NCBI RefSeq assembly: GCF_017876515.1
Contig: NZ_JAGIOC010000001.1
Span: forward strand, 3,224,001 to 3,288,000
DNA from: Brachybacterium fresconis
GTDB lineage: Bacteria > Actinomycetota > Actinomycetes > Actinomycetales > Dermabacteraceae
Length of the DNA: 64,000 bases
Direction: 5' to 3'
The notes beneath the pieces are model-generated. The model did no database searches, had not been told where the DNA came from, and saw only the letters and a program-made list of their open reading frames with translations. A program made the translations under genes and the position numbers. Positions 44,521 through 53,609 of this stretch are shown piece by piece; the first letter of the stretch is position 1, and every line of letters begins with the position of its first letter.

Positions 44521-46218
44521 ATGCACCTGAAGCGCCGTGACCTGTACAAACTAGCTGCCGTCGGAGCGGCGCCGCTGGCGCTGGCCTCGTGCGGGCAGGC
44601 GTCCAACCTCGAGACCGGCGGCGGAGGTGGCGGGGATCAGGAGAAGCCGATCCTCACCGTCAATGCGACAGAAGCCACGCTCACCCGGAACCTCAACCCG
44701 CACTCGCCGTCCGTGATCCCGATGGTGCAGGGGATGATCTACGAGACCCTGTTCTACTTCAACCCGCTCCAGGCCATCGATCAGGAGCCGCAGCCGCAGC
44801 TGGGGGACACCTACGCGTGGAACGAGGACGGCACCGCCCTCACGGTCGCCGTGCGCCAGGGCGTGACCTGGACCGACGGTGAGCCCTTCACCGCCCGTGA
44901 CGTCGCCTTCACCTTCACGAGGATCAGCGAGACCGAGGCGCTGAACGACGGCGGCACCGCCCCGACGGCCGAGGCGAGCGACGACACCACCGTCGTCATC
45001 ACCTACGCCGAGCCCTCGTTCACCGAGGGCCCCAACGCCCTGGGTCGCACCTGGATCCTCCCCGAGCACCTCTTCACGGACGTCGAGGACCTCGCGACCT
45101 ACCCCAACGAGGACCCCGTCGGCACGGGGCCCTTCCGTCTGGACGACTTCTCCCCGGAGTCCTACCTGCTGGTGGCGAACGAGGACTACTGGGAGCAGGG
45201 CAAGCCCGCCATCGGCGGCGTCCGGGCCATCACCACCTCCGGCAACCAGTCCGCGACCGACCAGTGGCTGGCGGGGAACATCGACTACATGTCCGCGGCG
45301 ATCCCGAGCCTGGAGGAGCACGTCGAGTCCAGCCCCGATCTGGCCTTCACCAACACCGGGATCTCGCAGATGGCCCTGATGGCCGCTTCGAACCCCGAGC
45401 TGGGATGCGAGGGCCCGCAGACCGACGTCGCCGTGCGCAAGGCGCTCTACTACGGGATGGACCGTGAGCAGCTGTCGAAGCTGGCGTTCTTCGACCTCGG
45501 GGCCGACATCTCCCCGTCGTTCGCCCTGCCCGAGCGGGATGCCGATTTCATCGACCCCTCGATCGAGGTCGCACCGTGGAACGCGCGTCCCGACGAGGCG
45601 ACCGCGGTGCTCGAGGACGCCGGCTACGAGCTCGGCGAGGACGGCGTGTACGCCAAGGACGGCGTGCGCGTCTCGATGACCGTCTCCTGCCCCACCGGCT
45701 GGTCCGACTACGCCACCGCCCTGGACACCCTCGCCCAGCAGTACCGGGAGCTCGGCATCGAGCTGATCCCGCAGCAGGTCAGCGTCAACGAGTGGAACGA
45801 CTCCAAGGCCAAGGGGACGTACCAGCTGGTGATCGATTCCGTCGGTCAGGGCCCCGCCCCGGATCCGTACTACCCCTACCGCAACCACTTCTCGACCGAG
45901 AGCACGGTGCCCGTGGGCGAGAACGGCAACCCGTACCAGAACATCACCCGGTTCTCCGACCCCGACGTCGACGCGGCCCTGGACGCCGCCTCGGCGACCG
46001 ACGACCCGGAGGCCAAGAAGGAGCAGTACTTCCTGATCCAGCAGAAGCTGGTCGACGTGATGCCGGCGATCCCGGTGCTGATCGGGTCGAGCCTGACGGA
46101 GTACAACACCTCCCGCGCCACCGGATGGCCGACCGAGGAGGACATGTACGCCTACCCGATGTCCTGGTCCGCGCCCGACAACGCCATCGTCCTCAAGACC
46201 GTCACGCCCGTCCAGTGA
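44521..46218 (+). CDS. ABC transporter substrate-binding lipoprotein, family 5
   Basis: A 565-residue extracellular binding protein. The N-terminus is M-H-L-K-R-R-D-L-Y-K, then a hydrophobic stretch and lipobox L-A-L-A-S-C with Cys23. The body has SBP family 5 hallmarks: an early N-P-H-S-P-S segment, G-T-G-P-F-R-L-D-D-F near 205 and a long C-terminal half. Family-5 proteins bind oligopeptides, but actinobacterial members also bind cello-, manno- or chito-oligosaccharides. The neighbouring beta-mannosidase suggests a sugar ligand. The ATG at 44521 has AAGGAG-like sequence upstream. Confidence 0.9.
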   Translation: MHLKRRDLYKLAAVGAAPLALASCGQASNLETGGGGGGDQEKPILTVNATEATLTRNLNPHSPSVIPMVQGMIYETLFYFNPLQAIDQEPQPQLGDTYAWNEDGTALTVAVRQGVTWTDGEPFTARDVAFTFTRISETEALNDGGTAPTAEASDDTTVVITYAEPSFTEGPNALGRTWILPEHLFTDVEDLATYPNEDPVGTGPFRLDDFSPESYLLVANEDYWEQGKPAIGGVRAITTSGNQSATDQWLAGNIDYMSAAIPSLEEHVESSPDLAFTNTGISQMALMAASNPELGCEGPQTDVAVRKALYYGMDREQLSKLAFFDLGADISPSFALPERDADFIDPSIEVAPWNARPDEATAVLEDAGYELGEDGVYAKDGVRVSMTVSCPTGWSDYATALDTLAQQYRELGIELIPQQVSVNEWNDSKAKGTYQLVIDSVGQGPAPDPYYPYRNHFSTESTVPVGENGNPYQNITRFSDPDVDAALDAASATDDPEAKKEQYFLIQQKLVDVMPAIPVLIGSSLTEYNTSRATGWPTEEDMYAYPMSWSAPDNAIVLKTVTPVQ

Positions 46219-46252
46219 CCGGGGCGGGGGACGACGAAAGGAACCGCTGACC

Positions 46253-47239
46253 GTGCATCTGCTGCGCAAACTCGGGTTCTACCTGGTGGCCCTGTGGGCC
46301 GCCGTGACCCTGAACTTCTTCATCCCCCGTCTGCTGCCGGGCAGCCCGGTGGACGCCGTGCTGGCCAAGCTCGCGCTGCGGGGCCCGGTCGACCCGGGTA
46401 CCCGCAGGTCGATCGAGATCATGCTCGGGGCCGACGACGACCAGCCCGTGATCCAGGAGTACGTCGCCTACCTGGGCGGATTGTTCTCGGGCGACCTCGG
46501 GGTCTCGGTGACCTACTTCCCGACCCCGGTCACCGACATCATCGCCCAGGCCCTGCCGTGGACGCTGATGCTGGTCGGGATGGCCACCGTCTTCACCTTC
46601 ATCCTGGGGATGGCGCTGGGCACCATCGCCGGGTGGAAGCGCGGCACCTGGTTGGACTCCCTGATCCCCGCGACCACGATCCTGCAGGCCGTGCCCTACT
46701 TCTGGCTCGCGCTGCTGTTCATCTACGTGCTGTCGGTCAACCTCGACATCTTCCCGATCGCCGGCGGCTACGACGCCTCCCTGGTGAAGCCCGCCTTCGA
46801 CTACCCGTTCCTGTCCAACGCCGTCTACTACGGCTTCCTGCCGGCGCTGACGATCGTGCTGTCCTCGCTCGGCGGCTGGCTGCTGGGGATGCGCAACATG
46901 ATGGTCTCCACCCTCAGCGAGGACTACATCCTCACCGCCGAGGCGAAGGGCCTCAGCCCCCGTCGGGTCATGATCATGTACGCGGCGCGCAACGCGATGC
47001 TCCCCAGCGTCTCCGGGTTCGCGATCTCCCTGGGATTCGTGGTCTCCGGCTCCATCGTCGTCGAGACGGTGTTCTCCTACCCCGGCATCGGCTTCACGAT
47101 GCTCCAGGCGGTCAACAACAACGACTACTCGCTCATGCAGGGCCTGTTCCTGATCATCACCGTCGCCGTGCTGGCCGCGAACCTCGTGGTGGACCTGCTG
47201 TACGGCATCATCGACCCCCGCACCCGGGCACGGGGCTGA
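46253..47239 (+). CDS. ABC transporter permease (DppB type)
   Basis: A 328-residue inner-membrane permease with about six helices. The first helix L-L-R-K-L-G-F-Y-L-V-A-L is typical of the DppB/OppB group, as is F-F-I-P-R-L-L-P-G-S-P-V. The EAA loop lies in A-E-A-K-G-L-S-P-R-R-V-M. It begins at a GTG with GAAAGGA 11 bases upstream, 34 bases after the binding-protein gene. It forms the channel with the next gene. Confidence 0.92.
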   Translation: MHLLRKLGFYLVALWAAVTLNFFIPRLLPGSPVDAVLAKLALRGPVDPGTRRSIEIMLGADDDQPVIQEYVAYLGGLFSGDLGVSVTYFPTPVTDIIAQALPWTLMLVGMATVFTFILGMALGTIAGWKRGTWLDSLIPATTILQAVPYFWLALLFIYVLSVNLDIFPIAGGYDASLVKPAFDYPFLSNAVYYGFLPALTIVLSSLGGWLLGMRNMMVSTLSEDYILTAEAKGLSPRRVMIMYAARNAMLPSVSGFAISLGFVVSGSIVVETVFSYPGIGFTMLQAVNNNDYSLMQGLFLIITVAVLAANLVVDLLYGIIDPRTRARG

Positions 47240-47248
47240 GGAGCAGAC

Positions 47249-48154
47249 ATGACGTCCACACCCGCGCGACTCGGCGGCGCCGTGCGCCGCAATCTCACCC
47301 CGTCCCTGGTCATCGGCGTCGGCCTGGTGGTGGTGATCGTCCTGTTCGGACTCATCGCCCCCTTCTTCACCGACGACCCGCTGACCGTGCACAACTACGG
47401 CATGCAGGGGCCGTCGGCCGATCATCTGCTGGGCACCACCCAGACCGGCCAGGACGTGCTGGCCCAGCTGGCCTGGGCCACCCGCGGATCCCTCCTGGTG
47501 GGGGTGATCGTCGCCGTGCTGGCCCTGTTCCTCTCCGGGTTCTTCGGGATCCTCGGGGGATACCTGGGTGGGTGGCTCGACGAGGTGTTCTCCCTGTTCA
47601 CCAACGTGGTGCTGATCCTGCCCGGTCTGCCGCTGATGATCGTGATCGGCTCCTACGTCCAGCAGCGCGGCCTGCTGCTGATCGCGTTCATCCTGGCGAT
47701 CACCTCCTGGGCCGCCGCGGCGCGGGTGCTGCGCTCGCAGACCCTGTCGATCCGTACGCGCGACTACGTCCAGGCCGCGAAGATCGCCGGCGAGAAGCCG
47801 CACCGGATCATCGCCGTGGAGATCCTGCCGAACCTGCTGCCGGTGATGTCCAGCGGCTTCGTGTTCGCGCTGATCACCGCGATCCTCGGCGAGGCCGGGC
47901 TGAGCTTCATCGGGCTCGGTGTGGTGGGCACGCAGACCTGGGGCTCGATGCTCTTCTATGCCCAGAACGGGCAGGCCCTCACCCTCGGTGCCTGGTGGTG
48001 GTTCGTGCCGCCGGGGCTGCTGATCGCGACGCTCGGCTGCGGGCTGTCGCTGATCAACTTCTCGATCGACGGCATCATCAACCCGCGTCTGCGCAGCGCG
48101 CCGAAGCAGGTCAAGCAGGTCTCGACGGCACAGAAGACGGAGGCGATGGCATGA
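47249..48154 (+). CDS. ABC transporter permease (DppC type)
   Basis: A 301-residue permease of the DppC/OppC group. The N-terminal helix is followed by a large outer loop (F-F-T-D-D-P-L-T-V-H-N-Y-G, then L-L-G-T-T-Q-T-G-Q-D-V-L), which is the family signature. The coupling loop is A-A-K-I-A-G-E-K-P-H-R-I-I. It starts 9 bases after the first permease and its stop overlaps the next ATG (ATGA). Confidence 0.92.
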   Translation: MTSTPARLGGAVRRNLTPSLVIGVGLVVVIVLFGLIAPFFTDDPLTVHNYGMQGPSADHLLGTTQTGQDVLAQLAWATRGSLLVGVIVAVLALFLSGFFGILGGYLGGWLDEVFSLFTNVVLILPGLPLMIVIGSYVQQRGLLLIAFILAITSWAAAARVLRSQTLSIRTRDYVQAAKIAGEKPHRIIAVEILPNLLPVMSSGFVFALITAILGEAGLSFIGLGVVGTQTWGSMLFYAQNGQALTLGAWWWFVPPGLLIATLGCGLSLINFSIDGIINPRLRSAPKQVKQVSTAQKTEAMA

Positions 48155-49161
48155 GTTCCCCCGACACCACGACCACGGGAGGTACGACGGGGGCGTCCCC
48201 GCGGAACGCCGGAACCGCCGGAACCGCCGGGGGCGCCGTGGACGCCGGGACCGCCCGCGACCCCCTGACCAGCCTGGAGGACACCCGATCCGGTGCCGGC
48301 TCGCCCGTGCTCGAGGAGCCCGTTCTGACCGTTCAGGAGCTGTCGGTGGTCTACGAGGTGGATCCCCCCGTCCACGCCGTCCACGCCGCGTCGTTCACGC
48401 TGCGCCGCGGGGAGGTTCTTGGCCTGGCCGGGGAGTCCGGCTGCGGCAAGACCACCTTGGCCTACGGCCTGAACCAGCTGCACCGCCCGCCGGCGCGGGT
48501 CACGGCCGGGGCGGTCACCTTCCATGACCGCGACGGGGGCGATGTCGACGTGCTCGCCCTGTCCGGTCAGGGGCTGCGGGCCTTCCGCTGGTCGAAGATC
48601 GCGATGGTCTTCCAGGGGGCGATGAACTCCCTGAATCCGGTGCTGAGCGTCCGTGCCCAGCTGGCGGACGTGTTCACCACGCATCGCCCCCACCTGGAGG
48701 CCGCCGAGCGCCTGAGCCGCTCGCGCGAGCTCCTCGAGCTGGTCGGCGTGGACCCCGCACGTCTCGGCGCCTTCCCCCATGAGCTCTCCGGCGGGATGCG
48801 TCAGCGCGTCATGATCGCCATGGCCCTCGCGCTGGATCCGCAGCTGATGATCATGGACGAGCCGACGACGGCGCTGGACGTCGTGGTCCAGCGGGAGATC
48901 CTCCAGGAGATCCTGCGACTGCGCCACGAGCTCGGCTTCGCGGTCGTCTTCATCACCCACGACCTGCCGATGCTGCTGGAGATCTCCGACCGGATCGCGA
49001 TCATGCGCGGCGGACGGATCGTCGAGCTGGACACCGCGGAGAACCTCTACTTCGAGCCCCGCGACCCCTACACCCGCCGGCTGCTGGGCTCCTTCCCCTC
49101 GCTCACCGGGGACGCGGGCGATTTCGTGCGGGCCGGATTCGACGCGGAGGAGACGCGATGA
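48151..49161 (+). CDS. ABC transporter ATP-binding protein (DppD type)
   Basis: A 336-residue ATPase. The first 65 residues are an unusual low-complexity Thr/Gly/Ala-rich extension (M-S-S-P-D-T-T-T-T-G-G-T-T-G). The ATPase domain has Walker A G-E-S-G-C-G-K-T-T, signature L-S-G-G-M-R-Q-R and Walker B L-M-I-M-D-E-P-T-T-A-L-D. It overlaps the neighbours on both sides (ATGA), so all five transporter genes are coupled. The oligopeptide-transporter C-terminal region (E-P-R-D-P-Y-T-R-R-L-L) is present. Confidence 0.92.
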   Translation: MSSPDTTTTGGTTGASPRNAGTAGTAGGAVDAGTARDPLTSLEDTRSGAGSPVLEEPVLTVQELSVVYEVDPPVHAVHAASFTLRRGEVLGLAGESGCGKTTLAYGLNQLHRPPARVTAGAVTFHDRDGGDVDVLALSGQGLRAFRWSKIAMVFQGAMNSLNPVLSVRAQLADVFTTHRPHLEAAERLSRSRELLELVGVDPARLGAFPHELSGGMRQRVMIAMALALDPQLMIMDEPTTALDVVVQREILQEILRLRHELGFAVVFITHDLPMLLEISDRIAIMRGGRIVELDTAENLYFEPRDPYTRRLLGSFPSLTGDAGDFVRAGFDAEETR

Positions 49162-50018
49162 GCACCCTGACGGTCGCCGACCTGTCCAAGACGTACCTGC
49201 TGCGCGACGGGCTGCGCTTCAGCCGCCTCGAAGCGGTCCGGTCCGTGAGCTTCGAGCTGACCCCGGGGCGCACCGTCGCCCTGGTGGGGCAGTCGGGCTC
49301 CGGGAAGTCCACCATCGCCAAGCTGATCGCCCAGCTGGAGACGCCGACCTCGGGCACCCTCTCGCTGGACGGCAGACCCGTCGGCCGGCGGGGCCGGGCG
49401 CTGGCGGCCTACCGGGACCAGGTGCAGATGGTGTTCCAGGACCCCTTCGCCTCCCTGAACCCCTTCCACAGCGTCGGTCACCACCTCGAGCGGCCCCTGC
49501 TGCTGCACGGCAAGGCCACGAAGCAGACCGCCCGCGAGAAGGCCCTGGCCCTCCTGGAGCGGGTGAACCTGTCCCCGGCCACCGTGTTCATCGACCGCAA
49601 GCCGCATGAGCTCTCCGGGGGCCAGCGTCAACGGGTGTCGATCGCCCGCGCCCTCGCCCCGGAGCCCAGCATCCTGGTGGCCGACGAGCCCGTCTCGATG
49701 CTCGATGTGTCGATCCGACTCGGCGTGCTGAACCTCCTGGCCCGCCTGCAGCGCGAGGAGAACCTCGCCCTGCTGTACATCACGCACGATCTCGCGACCG
49801 CACGCCACTTCTCCGATGAGATCCTGGTGATGTACCACGGTGATGTGGTCGAGCAGGGGGCGGCCGACGACGTGATCCTCGATCCGCAGGCAGAGTTCAC
49901 CAAGCAGCTGCTGGTGGCCGCCCCCGAACCCGGCGCCAACCCGCGCTTCCTCGCCGAGGCGAGACGTCGCGGGGTGCCCATGCCCGATCATCTCGCCGCC
50001 CTGGAAGAGAGCCCGTGA
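49158..50018 (+). CDS. ABC transporter ATP-binding protein (DppF type)
   Basis: A 286-residue ATPase pairing with the preceding one. Walker A is G-Q-S-G-S-G-K-S-T, signature L-S-G-G-Q-R-Q-R and Walker B I-L-V-A-D-E-P-V-S-M-L-D. The M-V-F-Q-D-P-F-A-S-L-N-P segment is characteristic of OppF/DppF. It overlaps both neighbours: four bases with the previous gene and four with the GH2 gene. Confidence 0.93.
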   Translation: MSTLTVADLSKTYLLRDGLRFSRLEAVRSVSFELTPGRTVALVGQSGSGKSTIAKLIAQLETPTSGTLSLDGRPVGRRGRALAAYRDQVQMVFQDPFASLNPFHSVGHHLERPLLLHGKATKQTAREKALALLERVNLSPATVFIDRKPHELSGGQRQRVSIARALAPEPSILVADEPVSMLDVSIRLGVLNLLARLQREENLALLYITHDLATARHFSDEILVMYHGDVVEQGAADDVILDPQAEFTKQLLVAAPEPGANPRFLAEARRRGVPMPDHLAALEESP

Positions 50019-52594
50019 CCGCTGTGACCTCCTCGATGCACCCCATCTCCCGTCGCGACCTGCACGAGGGATGGACCCTCACCGTGACCGACGGGCCGGT
50101 GCCCTTCCCGATCGCGGACGTCCCCGCCACGGTCCCCGGCACCTTCCTCACCGACCTGCTGGCGGCCGGACTGATCCCGGACCCCTACCTCGACCGGAAC
50201 GAGCACGAGCTGGCCTGGTCCGGGGAGGTGGACCTCTCCTATACCGCCCGCTTCGAGTGGTCGCCGAGCGGTGCCGACCGGGTGGACCTGGTGGCGGCCG
50301 AGCTCGACACCGCCGCGACCGTGGTGCTGAACGGCCAGGAGATCGCGACCGTGCAGAACCAGCACCGCTCCTGGCGCTTCGACGTCACCTCCGCGCTGCG
50401 CGAGGGCGAGAACGTGCTGGAGATCCGCTTCGCCTCCCCGCTGCGCACTGCCCGGGAGAACATCGAGCGGCTCGGGGACCTGCCGGCCGTCGGCAACGAC
50501 CTGCCGTACAACGCGATCCGGAAGATGGCCTGCAACTTCGGATGGGACTGGGGTCCGGTGCTGGTCACCAGCGGGATCTCCGGACCGATCGGGCTCGAGG
50601 AATGGTCCGGCGCACGCCTGGCGCCGATCCGCCCGCAGGTCACCGTCGAGCAGGGGCACGGCGTGGTGGAGCTGCAGGTCCCGATCGAGCGCTCCGGAGG
50701 CGCGGGGGACGAGACCGTGAGCGTCTCCGCCCGCCTGCTGGACCCCTCGGGCCGCCAGATCGACGAGACCACCCAGAGCTCGCAGACCGATGAGCTCGCC
50801 GTGCGGCTGTCGGCCGAGGACCCGCAGCTGTGGTGGCCGCGGGGATACGGCGATCAGCCCCTGTACGGCGTGGCCGTGGAGCTGCGGGACGCCGCCGGCG
50901 TGCTGCGCGGGACCCGGACCCACCGGATCGGCTTCCGCACCGCCGGAGCCATCGAGGAGGCCGACGAGATCGGCACCTCCTTCACCCTCACCGTGAACGG
51001 GACGGCGATCCTCGCCAAGGGAGCCAACTGGATCCCCGAGGACTGCTTCCCCTCGCGGCTGACCGCCCAGGACTACCGCCGGGCGGTCACCGACGCGGTC
51101 GAGGCGGGCATGAACGTGCTGCGCATCTGGGGCGGGGGGCTGTACGCGCCCGAGGAGCTGTACTCCCTGTGCGACGAGCTGGGGATCATGGTGTGGCAGG
51201 ACGTCGCGATGGCCTGCGCCGCCTACTCCGAGAGCGAGCCGCTGCGCTCCGAGGTGATCGCCGAGGCCCGCGAGCACATCGTGCGCCTGGCCTGGCATCC
51301 GGCGCTGGTGCACTGGAACGGCAGCAACGAGAACGTCGAGGGGTACTACCACTGGGGATGGAAGGAGACCCTGCCCGAGGGCGCCACCTGGGGAAACGGC
51401 TACTACACGGAGATCTTCCCGGCCCTGCTGGCGGAGCTGGACCCCACCCGCAGCTACACCCCCTCCAGCCCCTTCTCCCGACCGCTGATCGACCAGCCCC
51501 GCCACCCCGACCACGGCACCATCCACAACTGGGTGGCGTGGGCCTCCGAGGAGGACAACGACTACCTCCGCTACCGCGACACGATCCCACGGTTCTCCGC
51601 CGAGTTCGGATACCAGGGCCCGGCCAACTGGGCGACGATCGCCCGCGCCGTCAGCGAGCGCCCGCTGGACGCCGACTCGGCGGCGATGCTCTCCCACCAG
51701 AAGGCCGTCGGCGGACAGGACAAATTGCGCCGCGGCATGGCCGCCCACCTGCCCGAGGTCGAGGGGTTCGACGATTTCCACTTCGCGACCCAGCTCAACC
51801 AGGCCCGCGCCCTGATCTGCGGGATCGGGCACTATCTGTCGTACTGGCCGCGCTGCGCCGGCACCATCGTGTGGCAGCTGAACGACTGCTGGCCCGTCAC
51901 CTCCTGGGCGGCGGTGGACGGGGACGGCCGGCGCAAGCTGCTCTGGTACGCCCTGCGGGACCTGTACGCACCGCTGCTGATCACCGTGCAGCCGCGTGAG
52001 GACGAGGAGGTGGTCAGCGTGGTCAACGACAGCGCCACCTCCCTCGACGGGCCGCTGGTCCTGCGTCGGCAGACGCTCGACGGCGAGGTGCTCGCCGCGG
52101 TGACCTCGCAGCTCCAGGTCGCGCCGCGCTCCGCGACGACCGTGCCGGTTCCCGCCGAGCTGCGGGGGACGACGGGGGCCGGGGACCAGGTCCTCGTCGC
52201 CGAGCTGCGGACCGGCAGGGGAGGGGAGAGGCGCGGACGGACGGTCCACTTCCCCGTCGAGGACCGTGCGTCCGAGCTGCGCGGCGGCGCCTACGAGGCC
52301 ACCGCCGCCGCCGTCGAGGGCGGGGTCGAGATCAGCGTGCACGCCACCGGCACGGTCCGCGACCTCTGCGTCCTCGCCGACAAGGTCGACCCCGACGCCG
52401 TCGCCGAGCAACAGCTGCTGACCCTGCTGCCGGGCGAGAGAGCCACCGTCCGGGTGCGCACAGCCGGGACCGCCGCCCCGCAGGAGTACCTGGCCCCGAC
52501 CGTGCTGATCAGCGCGAACGATCTGGTGGCCCGGGCGCCGGAGCGGGCAACGGGGCAGAGCGATGAGGATCGAGCGATGAGGGCAGGACGATGA
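50015..52594 (+). CDS. GH2 beta-mannosidase-like glycosidase
   Basis: An 859-residue enzyme with the GH2 layout: sugar-binding beta domain, immunoglobulin-like domain, TIM barrel with acid/base Glu439 (W-N-G-S-N-E-N) and nucleophile Glu530 (S-A-E-F-G-Y-Q), then two beta domains. The W-N-G-S-N-E pattern, and the absence of beta-galactosidase motifs, favour beta-mannosidase. No signal peptide: it should act in the cytosol on imported oligosaccharides. The GTG start overlaps the ATPase stop, so it is part of the importer operon. Other beta-glycoside specificities are possible. Confidence 0.88.
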   Translation: MTAVTSSMHPISRRDLHEGWTLTVTDGPVPFPIADVPATVPGTFLTDLLAAGLIPDPYLDRNEHELAWSGEVDLSYTARFEWSPSGADRVDLVAAELDTAATVVLNGQEIATVQNQHRSWRFDVTSALREGENVLEIRFASPLRTARENIERLGDLPAVGNDLPYNAIRKMACNFGWDWGPVLVTSGISGPIGLEEWSGARLAPIRPQVTVEQGHGVVELQVPIERSGGAGDETVSVSARLLDPSGRQIDETTQSSQTDELAVRLSAEDPQLWWPRGYGDQPLYGVAVELRDAAGVLRGTRTHRIGFRTAGAIEEADEIGTSFTLTVNGTAILAKGANWIPEDCFPSRLTAQDYRRAVTDAVEAGMNVLRIWGGGLYAPEELYSLCDELGIMVWQDVAMACAAYSESEPLRSEVIAEAREHIVRLAWHPALVHWNGSNENVEGYYHWGWKETLPEGATWGNGYYTEIFPALLAELDPTRSYTPSSPFSRPLIDQPRHPDHGTIHNWVAWASEEDNDYLRYRDTIPRFSAEFGYQGPANWATIARAVSERPLDADSAAMLSHQKAVGGQDKLRRGMAAHLPEVEGFDDFHFATQLNQARALICGIGHYLSYWPRCAGTIVWQLNDCWPVTSWAAVDGDGRRKLLWYALRDLYAPLLITVQPREDEEVVSVVNDSATSLDGPLVLRRQTLDGEVLAAVTSQLQVAPRSATTVPVPAELRGTTGAGDQVLVAELRTGRGGERRGRTVHFPVEDRASELRGGAYEATAAAVEGGVEISVHATGTVRDLCVLADKVDPDAVAEQQLLTLLPGERATVRVRTAGTAAPQEYLAPTVLISANDLVARAPERATGQSDEDRAMRAGR

Positions 52595-52618
52595 GGGCTG
52601 GGCGATGAAGGGCACGTG

Positions 52619-53461
52619 ATGAAGACGGGACGGATCGGCATGCCGGCGCCGCGGTCGATGTGGGAGGCGAGCTCCGAGCAGTTCCACACGCTGGTGCTGC
52701 GCGGACTCGAGGAGACCGCGATCGCCGCCGGCCATGGCGTGCTCAGCGAGGTGGTCGACACCCCGCAGGCGGAGCTCGCGGTGATCCGCAGCTGGGCCGA
52801 GGAGCGCCGCGTCGACGTGGTGGTGCTCAAGGACCTACGGCGCGACGACCCGCGCCCCTCGGTCCTGCGGGCGGCGGGCGTGCCCTTCGTGCTCGCCGGC
52901 GACGTCCGCCAGAGCGGGGCCGACGCGGCGGTGCTGACCGACAACTCCGGGGCGACCCGGAAGCTGCTGACCGATCTGGTCGCGCTCGGCCACCGCCGCA
53001 TCGGGCATGTCGGGGGCCCGGGGAGCCTGCTGCACACCCAATGGCGTCAGGAGGCCTACGACGACTTCGTCGCCGAGCGCGACCTGCCCGCGCTGCACCT
53101 CGAGGGCGACTACAGCGCGGACAGCGGGTCCCGAGCCGCTGCCACCCTGCTGGCCCGGGACGAGCCCCCGACGGTGCTGGTCTTCGACAACGACGCCATG
53201 GCCATCGGTGGAGCCGCCAGAGCGCGGCAGCTGGGCCTGGACGTCCCGGGGGACGTCTCCCTGGTGTCCTGGGACGATTCGCTGGCCTGTCAGGTCTGCG
53301 ATCCGCCGCTGGCCGTCCTCGGGCACCGCGCCCACCAGCTCGGCATGGACCTGGGCAGGGCGGCCACGGCCGTGCTCGCGGGAACGGCCGACGGGATGCG
53401 CCTGGTCCAGGAGCTGCCCGACATCACCCCCCGGGGTTCGCTGGCGCGCGCCCCCGCCTGA
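52619..53461 (+). CDS. LacI-like sensor domain protein without HTH
   Basis: A 280-residue protein that matches only the effector-binding part of LacI/GalR regulators (periplasmic-binding-protein fold). The text covers the pattern Q-F-H-T-L-V-L-R-G-L-E-E-T-A, D-N-S-G-A-T-R-K-L-L-T-D-L near 105, G-H-R-R-I-G-H-V-G-G near 125 and V-S-W-D-D-S near 220. The 50-60 residue N-terminal DNA-binding domain is absent: the start lies 24 bases after the GH2 gene, leaving no room. GTG at 52616 is an alternative start. It could be a truncated regulator, a sugar-responsive cofactor of another repressor, or a decayed gene; the intact frame argues against decay. Confidence 0.8.
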   Translation: MKTGRIGMPAPRSMWEASSEQFHTLVLRGLEETAIAAGHGVLSEVVDTPQAELAVIRSWAEERRVDVVVLKDLRRDDPRPSVLRAAGVPFVLAGDVRQSGADAAVLTDNSGATRKLLTDLVALGHRRIGHVGGPGSLLHTQWRQEAYDDFVAERDLPALHLEGDYSADSGSRAAATLLARDEPPTVLVFDNDAMAIGGAARARQLGLDVPGDVSLVSWDDSLACQVCDPPLAVLGHRAHQLGMDLGRAATAVLAGTADGMRLVQELPDITPRGSLARAPA

Positions 53462-53573
53462 GCGCCATCGCTCCCGGCCCCTCCCTGCTCATGATCGCCA
53501 GGGCACGGCCCCCTCTCGCGGCCCGTGGCCAGTCCCGGGCCCGAGGCTCCTCGCCATGCGGGGTGCTGCGGCG

Positions 53574-53579
53574 TATCCT
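53574..53579 (+). promoter_or_regulatory. -10 box of the universal stress gene
   Basis: TATCCT about 30 bases before the ATG; unlike many genes here the mRNA should have a leader with GGAAGG eight bases before the start codon. Confidence 0.5.
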
Positions 53580-53609
53580 GGGGAAACGCCGCACGGGAAG
53601 GTGTGGACC

